DNA of 64,000 bases. Source: Lacibacter sediminis (lineage in GTDB: Bacteria; Bacteroidota; Bacteroidia; Chitinophagales; Chitinophagaceae). The notes beneath the pieces were generated by a model. The model made no database searches, was not told the origin of the DNA, and saw only the letters and a program-made list of their open reading frames with translations. The translations under genes were made by a program, and so were the position numbers. Below, piece after piece: positions 60,007-64,000 of the stretch (its first letter is position 1; every line of letters starts with the position of its first letter). The stretch is taken from NCBI RefSeq assembly GCF_014168535.1, contig NZ_CP060007.1, positions 2,418,001 to 2,482,000 of the forward strand, in the 5' to 3' direction.

Positions 60007-60654
60007 TTACTTTTTCTTTCCGAACCAATAACCAATTCCTGCGCTGATAGTTCTGTATCTTAAATTACCCGCATCATTTGTATTGATCATGTTGCTCAGG
60101 CCATGTGCATAATTGAGCAATAAACGAAGTCCGTTTGTGGTTTCGTAGCCAAGCCCCAGGTGCCACTCAGCATCAAACTGGCCGTAACGTGTGAAACCGT
60201 AATGAAGATCTCTGTCAACCGGGCTGCCGTTCTGATCCTGTTTTGTTTGTTTACCCAACAAACCAAAGCCCAGTGAAGGACCGGTGCTGATGAACAACGT
60301 GTTTTCGTTTCGGTCCGGATGTTTAAATTCGATTTGAACCAATGGCATTACCCTGAACTGCAGTTCATTTACTTTACTGAATTCATTCGGCACTAACGAT
60401 TTTGCTTTCATTCCCCTGTAGTTAAAATCAACCTGAGGTGTAAAGAACAAACGGTTATCAAACGGGATCTTCATCATTACACCTGCATTACCGCCATGTG
60501 TGCCTTCTGTTTTTGTTACCGTGTAAGCAGAGAGAACGTAGCTGTAACCTCCTCTAACGCCATAGTATATTTTTCCAAGACCTTGCGATTTTGTAACAGA
60601 TGTAAAAAGGGTACAACAGGTAAGCAGCAGAAAAAAAGATTTCATTTTATACAT
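60007..60654 (-). CDS. Small outer-membrane beta-barrel protein (PorT-like)
   Basis: 215 residues with a signal peptide (MKSFFLLLTCCTLFTSVTKSQ from the ATG at 60645, or three codons earlier). The mature part alternates polar and hydrophobic residues in about eight strands and begins KIYYGVRGGYSYVLS, ending RYRTISAGIGYWFGKKK with an aromatic near the C-terminus. This matches the outer-membrane beta-barrel (PF13568) type common in Bacteroidota. The ligand or role is unknown. It lies between the BioF-like gene and the bestrophin gene, all on the minus strand. Confidence 0.82.
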   Translation of the reverse strand: MYKMKSFFLLLTCCTLFTSVTKSQGLGKIYYGVRGGYSYVLSAYTVTKTEGTHGGNAGVMMKIPFDNRLFFTPQVDFNYRGMKAKSLVPNEFSKVNELQFRVMPLVQIEFKHPDRNENTLFISTGPSLGFGLLGKQTKQDQNGSPVDRDLHYGFTRYGQFDAEWHLGLGYETTNGLRLLLNYAHGLSNMINTNDAGNLRYRTISAGIGYWFGKKK

Positions 60655-60678
60655 TGATTTAGTGATTGCCGTATTGGT

Positions 60679-61716
60679 TTAGTACTGCTCAATTAACTGA
60701 GCAAGCTTTTCAAGATCGGATCTTAAATGGAGGGCATTCACAACGATCCGGTTCACGGGATCGCTTTCAGGATGAGGATAACCGAAGGAAGATATGATAA
60801 CATTGTTCTGTAACAGGTACGGGGCGATGCCTTTTTTCGCTACTACAAACACAGGAGTTCCTTCACCGGCCACAAATGTATAGTTTGTTGTGAGTTTTTG
60901 CAAGTATTCGATGTTTTGCAGCAATATTTCCCGTTGTTGACTGAATAAAGCGGTTGCTTCTGTCCAGGCATAAGCTAATGAAGGCATCAACGGCGTACTG
61001 GTGGCATAGTTCACATGCCTGCGTACAGCGGCTATCCATTTCCGTGAGCCGGTGATTGCGCCGCCATTGATATGAAATGCTTTTGATAGAGAAAAATTCA
61101 ATAACAGATCGATATGTGCGGGCAAGTTTAAAAGTGATGCAATTCCTTTTCCATCTTCCCCTAGCCAGCCGATTCCATGCGAATCATCAACAATTAGTGT
61201 AATGGTAAAGGATGGGGGTGTTGAACTGATGAATGAAAAATTGTTGATGTGCCCTGGAGTTGGATTGATGCTGTCTGCAGTAACTGCAAATCTAAATTCA
61301 CCCACAGATGCACGCTCATTCAGGAATTGTTGCCATGATAATGTCTCCGGAATTTTAATGATACCCGTTAATGCAGATGAAGCAGGGTGTGTATGCGGCA
61401 AACAATACACATTCATTTCATTACTCACCACATCAACTGCTGTGCGTGCTGATAAAAAGCCCGATGAAAAAACCGCAGCATCTTCTGCAGATGTAAATAC
61501 AGCAAGCTGTTCTTCCATTTTTGCATACAGATCAAGTGCAGTGTTGGAGATGCGTGAAGAAGGATAAACTACTCCATACAAATCGATACCTTTTTTTACG
61601 AGATCAGTAAAGCTTTTATTTAAACCTAAACCCAAATAGGAGTAACCAGAAAAGAATAAATATTCTTTTCCATCAATGATTGTTGTTCTGCCAGGTGCTT
61701 GTGATAAAGTAACCAT
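60679..61716 (-). CDS. Short alpha-oxoamine synthase-like PLP enzyme (BioF-like)
   Basis: 345 residues, against about 385 for BioF or Kbl. Fold-type I motifs are clear: FFSGYSYLGLGLNK, AAVFSSGFLSA, LPHTHPASSALTG with the ring-stacking His110, IVDDSHGIGWLG with Asp177/His180, and the PLP Lys212 in NFSLSKAFHINGG. The segment DEDG/GSLSK is as in the alpha-oxoamine synthase group, which condenses an amino acid with an acyl thioester. The N-terminal helix arm is missing. No biotin genes are nearby, so 7-keto-8-aminopelargonate synthase is only one possibility. Its ATG overlaps the stop of the DUF1572 gene (TGATG), so translation is coupled. Confidence 0.8.
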   Translation of the reverse strand: MVTLSQAPGRTTIIDGKEYLFFSGYSYLGLGLNKSFTDLVKKGIDLYGVVYPSSRISNTALDLYAKMEEQLAVFTSAEDAAVFSSGFLSARTAVDVVSNEMNVYCLPHTHPASSALTGIIKIPETLSWQQFLNERASVGEFRFAVTADSINPTPGHINNFSFISSTPPSFTITLIVDDSHGIGWLGEDGKGIASLLNLPAHIDLLLNFSLSKAFHINGGAITGSRKWIAAVRRHVNYATSTPLMPSLAYAWTEATALFSQQREILLQNIEYLQKLTTNYTFVAGEGTPVFVVAKKGIAPYLLQNNVIISSFGYPHPESDPVNRIVVNALHLRSDLEKLAQLIEQY

Positions 61717-62243
61717 CAGGGTTTTTGCATTTGATCATTGAATTGTTGTGATTGGCCCTTTGGTATCGACAGGCTTTGCCATTGGTTATCTTTTATCATG
61801 CGGCCAATGTAAACGATTTGTCCTACATGATAGGGGTAATGTGCCAGTTGCCGATTCAATGCATCAACAACAGAAAGTTCTTCGTTTCTGATAGTGATTG
61901 TTTTCAACAGATCATCTTCCGTGAGATTTTTCACAGCAGATAAATAACAAGCCCAACCTTCTTCCCACTTTTGAAGTAAAGCTTCTTTGCTCAATTGCTG
62001 TTCTTCAAATTCTGTATCACGGTTGCGCCATTCTTTCTCGCCATCTTCTGTTAAGAGGTTTGTGAAGCGACTAAGCATGTTGCCAACCAGATGTTGTATG
62101 ATGATAGCAATGCTGTTGCTTGCGTCATTTGCTTGATAATGAAAATTTGCTTCGCTTAATTGTGCAAAAGTTTTATCGGCCAGCTCTTTGTAATATGTGC
62201 TGCGTTTGATGTAGGATGATAAAAAGGTTTCTGCTAAATTCAT
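61716..62243 (-). CDS. DUF1572 / DinB-like four-helix protein
   Basis: 175 residues from the ATG at 62243 (MNLAETFLSSYIKRS). A longer frame to 62369 would translate a short-repeat block and overlap the ggt gene, so it is rejected. The DUF1572 pattern is SIAIIIQHLVGNMLSRFTNLLTEDGEKEWRNRD, followed by the helix with NRQLAHYPYHVGQIVYIGRM, whose His residues may bind a metal as in the DinB/YfiT fold. Family members may be thiol-dependent enzymes; function is unproven. The stop overlaps the start of the BioF-like gene. Confidence 0.87.
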   Translation of the reverse strand: MNLAETFLSSYIKRSTYYKELADKTFAQLSEANFHYQANDASNSIAIIIQHLVGNMLSRFTNLLTEDGEKEWRNRDTEFEEQQLSKEALLQKWEEGWACYLSAVKNLTEDDLLKTITIRNEELSVVDALNRQLAHYPYHVGQIVYIGRMIKDNQWQSLSIPKGQSQQFNDQMQKP

Positions 62244-62313
62244 GAGTGATGAATAATGAGTGATGAGTTTATTTCTTACTTCGTACTTCCAATTTTGTAC
62301 TTCGTACTTTCTA
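62241..62313 (-). repeat. Degenerate short tandem repeats before the DUF1572 gene
   Basis: On the minus strand GAAGTACGAAGTA-like words occur twice in 40 bases, then ACTCATCACTCATT and ATTCATCACTCATG. The last copy supplies the ATG start codon. It spans exactly the interval between the ggt stop and the DUF1572 start. Confidence 0.55.
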
Positions 62314-63996
62314 ATATCCTTCTGCATGATCATCGCCCCGGTTATCAGCAACTGCTTCAACAACTCCATTTACAATCTTAATAGCTTCAAAACGACCAAT
62401 ACTGTTACGCTCAACAATTTTGTATCCCATCTCTTCCAGCTTTGTTCTTACTTCCATTGGGAACCCTTTCTCTACATACACCACATCGGGCAACCATTGA
62501 TGATGAAAGCGTGGTTTCCAAACCGCATCTTCAAGACTCATGTTAAATTCAAGCGTGTTCAACAATACCTGGTAAACCTGTGTTGGTATCGTTGTGCCGC
62601 CGGGAGAACCAATGATCAGATAGGGTTTCCCATTCTTCAAGACAATCGTCGGAGTCATTGAACTAAGCATGCGCTTGTTTGGCGCAATTGCGTTGGCTTC
62701 GGTTCCCAATGCGCCATACATATTTGGCACGCCTGGCTTCACACTGAAATCATCCATCTCGTTATTCAATAAAAAACCGGCACCGCCAACTACTGTTCTG
62801 CTTCCATAACCACCGTTGAGAGTTGTGGTTACTGAAACAGCATTGCCCATTGCATCATAAACAGAAAGATGAGTGGTTTCCTCGCTTTCAGGATTAACAT
62901 TACCATGTCCTGTTGTTTTACTATTACCGGCTTTGCCTAATTCAAAATCGCTCATGCGTTGCTGTAAGTAAGCTGGTGAGGTGAGCTTTTGTACCGGCAC
63001 TTTTACAAAATCCTTATCGCCTAAAAATTCTGCACGGTCGGCATAGGCCCTGCGTTCTGCTTCCACCATCAATTGTACTGCCTGCCAGGAATGAAAACCA
63101 TATTGAGCAATATTCCTGTTCTCTACCATGCCCATCATTTGTTGAATTAAAATGCCGCCACTGCTTACCAACGGCATACCTATGATCGTGTATTCTTTAT
63201 ACTTCGACTGCATTGCCACACGCTTAGCAGTTTTATAATTTTTCAAATCAGCTAATGTGATGAGGCCATTGCCTCGTTTCATTTCTGCAACGATCAAACG
63301 TGCTGTTTCGCCTTCGTAAAACCCTTTTTGCCCAAGATCACGAATCCGTTTAAGTGTGTTGGCAAGATCCTGTTGAATTAATGTATCACCGGCTTGCCAG
63401 CCACCATATTTTACAAACGCACTTGGTTTTGTGCTATATCGCACAAATTCACCCATTGTATTATTTAATCCTCTTGCTTCTGCTTCTGTAATTACAAATC
63501 CTTTTTCAGCAAGATCAATGGCCGGTTGAATTAATTGTTTAAATGGAAGTTTAGCATAAGTATGTGCAGTAAATAAACCTGCAACGGTACCCGGCACGCC
63601 TGATGCCCAATGACCGTTTTGACTGAGATTTGTTTGCGCATTCCCCTCTTTGTCGAGGTACATATCCCTGCTTGCAGAACCGGGTGCTTTTTCCCTGTAA
63701 TCGAGTGCAACCTGTTCACCTTTATTGGTAACAGCTACCATAAAGCCACCACCGCCAATATTGCCTGCACCGGGAAATACAACTGCCAGTGCCAATTGTG
63801 TTGCAATGGCAGCATCAAAGGCATTGCCACCTTTCTTCATAATGGCTACACCTACTTTGCTGGCAAGTGGGTGTGCACTCACAACTGCCGCCTTTCCTCC
63901 GCTCGTTTTCTTTTCAATAGAATACTTATAGGGATTGTATTGCGCAATGGACGGGAGAGCGACAACCAACAGAAGTAAGACAACCAGTTTTCTCAT
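62311..63996 (-). CDS. ggt: Gamma-glutamyltransferase, secreted
   Basis: 561 residues, complete. Signal peptide MRKLVVLLLLVVALPSIAQ. It is an Ntn hydrolase that self-cleaves before the nucleophile Thr374 in the ETTHLSVYDAMGNAVSVT segment. Other marks are AHPLASKVGVAIMKKGGNAFDAAIA, GAGNIGGGGFM, REKAPG (substrate Arg), GYGSRTVVGGAGFLLNNEMDDFS and SPGGTTIPTQVYQ. It removes gamma-glutamyl groups from glutathione and related peptides in the periplasm. It starts four bases from the window end, so its upstream region is not visible. Together with the YbdK-type ligase about 15 kb away, it hints at gamma-glutamyl metabolism, but the two are not in one operon. Confidence 0.96.
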   Translation of the reverse strand: MRKLVVLLLLVVALPSIAQYNPYKYSIEKKTSGGKAAVVSAHPLASKVGVAIMKKGGNAFDAAIATQLALAVVFPGAGNIGGGGFMVAVTNKGEQVALDYREKAPGSASRDMYLDKEGNAQTNLSQNGHWASGVPGTVAGLFTAHTYAKLPFKQLIQPAIDLAEKGFVITEAEARGLNNTMGEFVRYSTKPSAFVKYGGWQAGDTLIQQDLANTLKRIRDLGQKGFYEGETARLIVAEMKRGNGLITLADLKNYKTAKRVAMQSKYKEYTIIGMPLVSSGGILIQQMMGMVENRNIAQYGFHSWQAVQLMVEAERRAYADRAEFLGDKDFVKVPVQKLTSPAYLQQRMSDFELGKAGNSKTTGHGNVNPESEETTHLSVYDAMGNAVSVTTTLNGGYGSRTVVGGAGFLLNNEMDDFSVKPGVPNMYGALGTEANAIAPNKRMLSSMTPTIVLKNGKPYLIIGSPGGTTIPTQVYQVLLNTLEFNMSLEDAVWKPRFHHQWLPDVVYVEKGFPMEVRTKLEEMGYKIVERNSIGRFEAIKIVNGVVEAVADNRGDDHAEGY

Positions 63997-64000
63997 GAAC

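Overview
The window looks like a chromosome segment of a Bacteroidota member, most likely a Chitinophagaceae-type organism. This is judged from gene content, not from a database search. The evidence is an Oar-like TonB-dependent receptor, a CarboxypepD_reg/OMP barrel paired with a GLPGLI protein, a DUF1684 lipid-type secreted protein, almost no Shine-Dalgarno signals, and several exact TAnnTTTG promoter boxes of the Bacteroidota housekeeping sigma type. No phage, transposase gene, CRISPR array or rRNA operon is visible.

Layout. 1-6.3 kb: the end of a trp operon (two tandem trpF genes, trpB, trpA) followed by hisH-hisA. The trp part is interrupted by a secreted protein of unknown function and by a DUF559 (Vsr-like) nuclease gene bounded by inverted palindromic repeats. 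A tRNA-Gly(CCC) lies antisense between trpA and hisH, and its last base falls in the trpA stop codon. 6.3-13.5 kb: a polysaccharide flippase, a secreted M1 aminopeptidase, an orphan peptide-type binding lipoprotein, a lipoprotein MsrA, a membrane protein resembling transmembrane terpene cyclases (Pyr4 type), and DUF1684. 13.6-21 kb: MutS2 without an Smr domain, an MBL-fold hydrolase, an EamA transporter, a Crp-family regulator, a 443-bp gene-free stretch, then FMN reductase, serine hydrolase and SDR genes. 21.1-24.3 kb: tRNA-Ser(TGA) with a clear promoter and terminator, then an S9 peptidase.

24.4-43 kb is an alpha-glucan/glycogen region: CBM20-GH77 glucanotransferase, dipeptide epimerase (a bystander), ROK kinase, FucP-like sugar transporter, glgA-glgC-MFS-GH13 in one likely transcript, a GLPGLI/OMP pair, and glgB. 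Together these could import and phosphorylate sugars, build glycogen (glgC, glgA, glgB) and remodel or degrade it (malQ, GH13).

43-49.5 kb carries a TPR protein and then a compact set of amide-bond enzymes: a class I glutamine amidotransferase, a probable (perhaps circularly permuted) ATP-grasp protein, a YbdK-type carboxylate-amine ligase, a RimK-like ATP-grasp ligase, and an esterase-fold hydrolase. This is the best candidate in the window for an uncharacterised pathway. 49.6-64 kb: an Oar-like receptor, ribBA, a TamB-like giant protein, a bestrophin-type channel, a small outer-membrane barrel protein, a short BioF-like PLP enzyme, a DUF1572/DinB-like protein and gamma-glutamyltransferase.

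Short degenerate tandem repeats (CACAGAG-, CTTGTACCTTT-, TAAGT- and GAAGTACGAAGTA-like words) recur in intergenic DNA and in two places appear to have shaped the 5' ends of genes.
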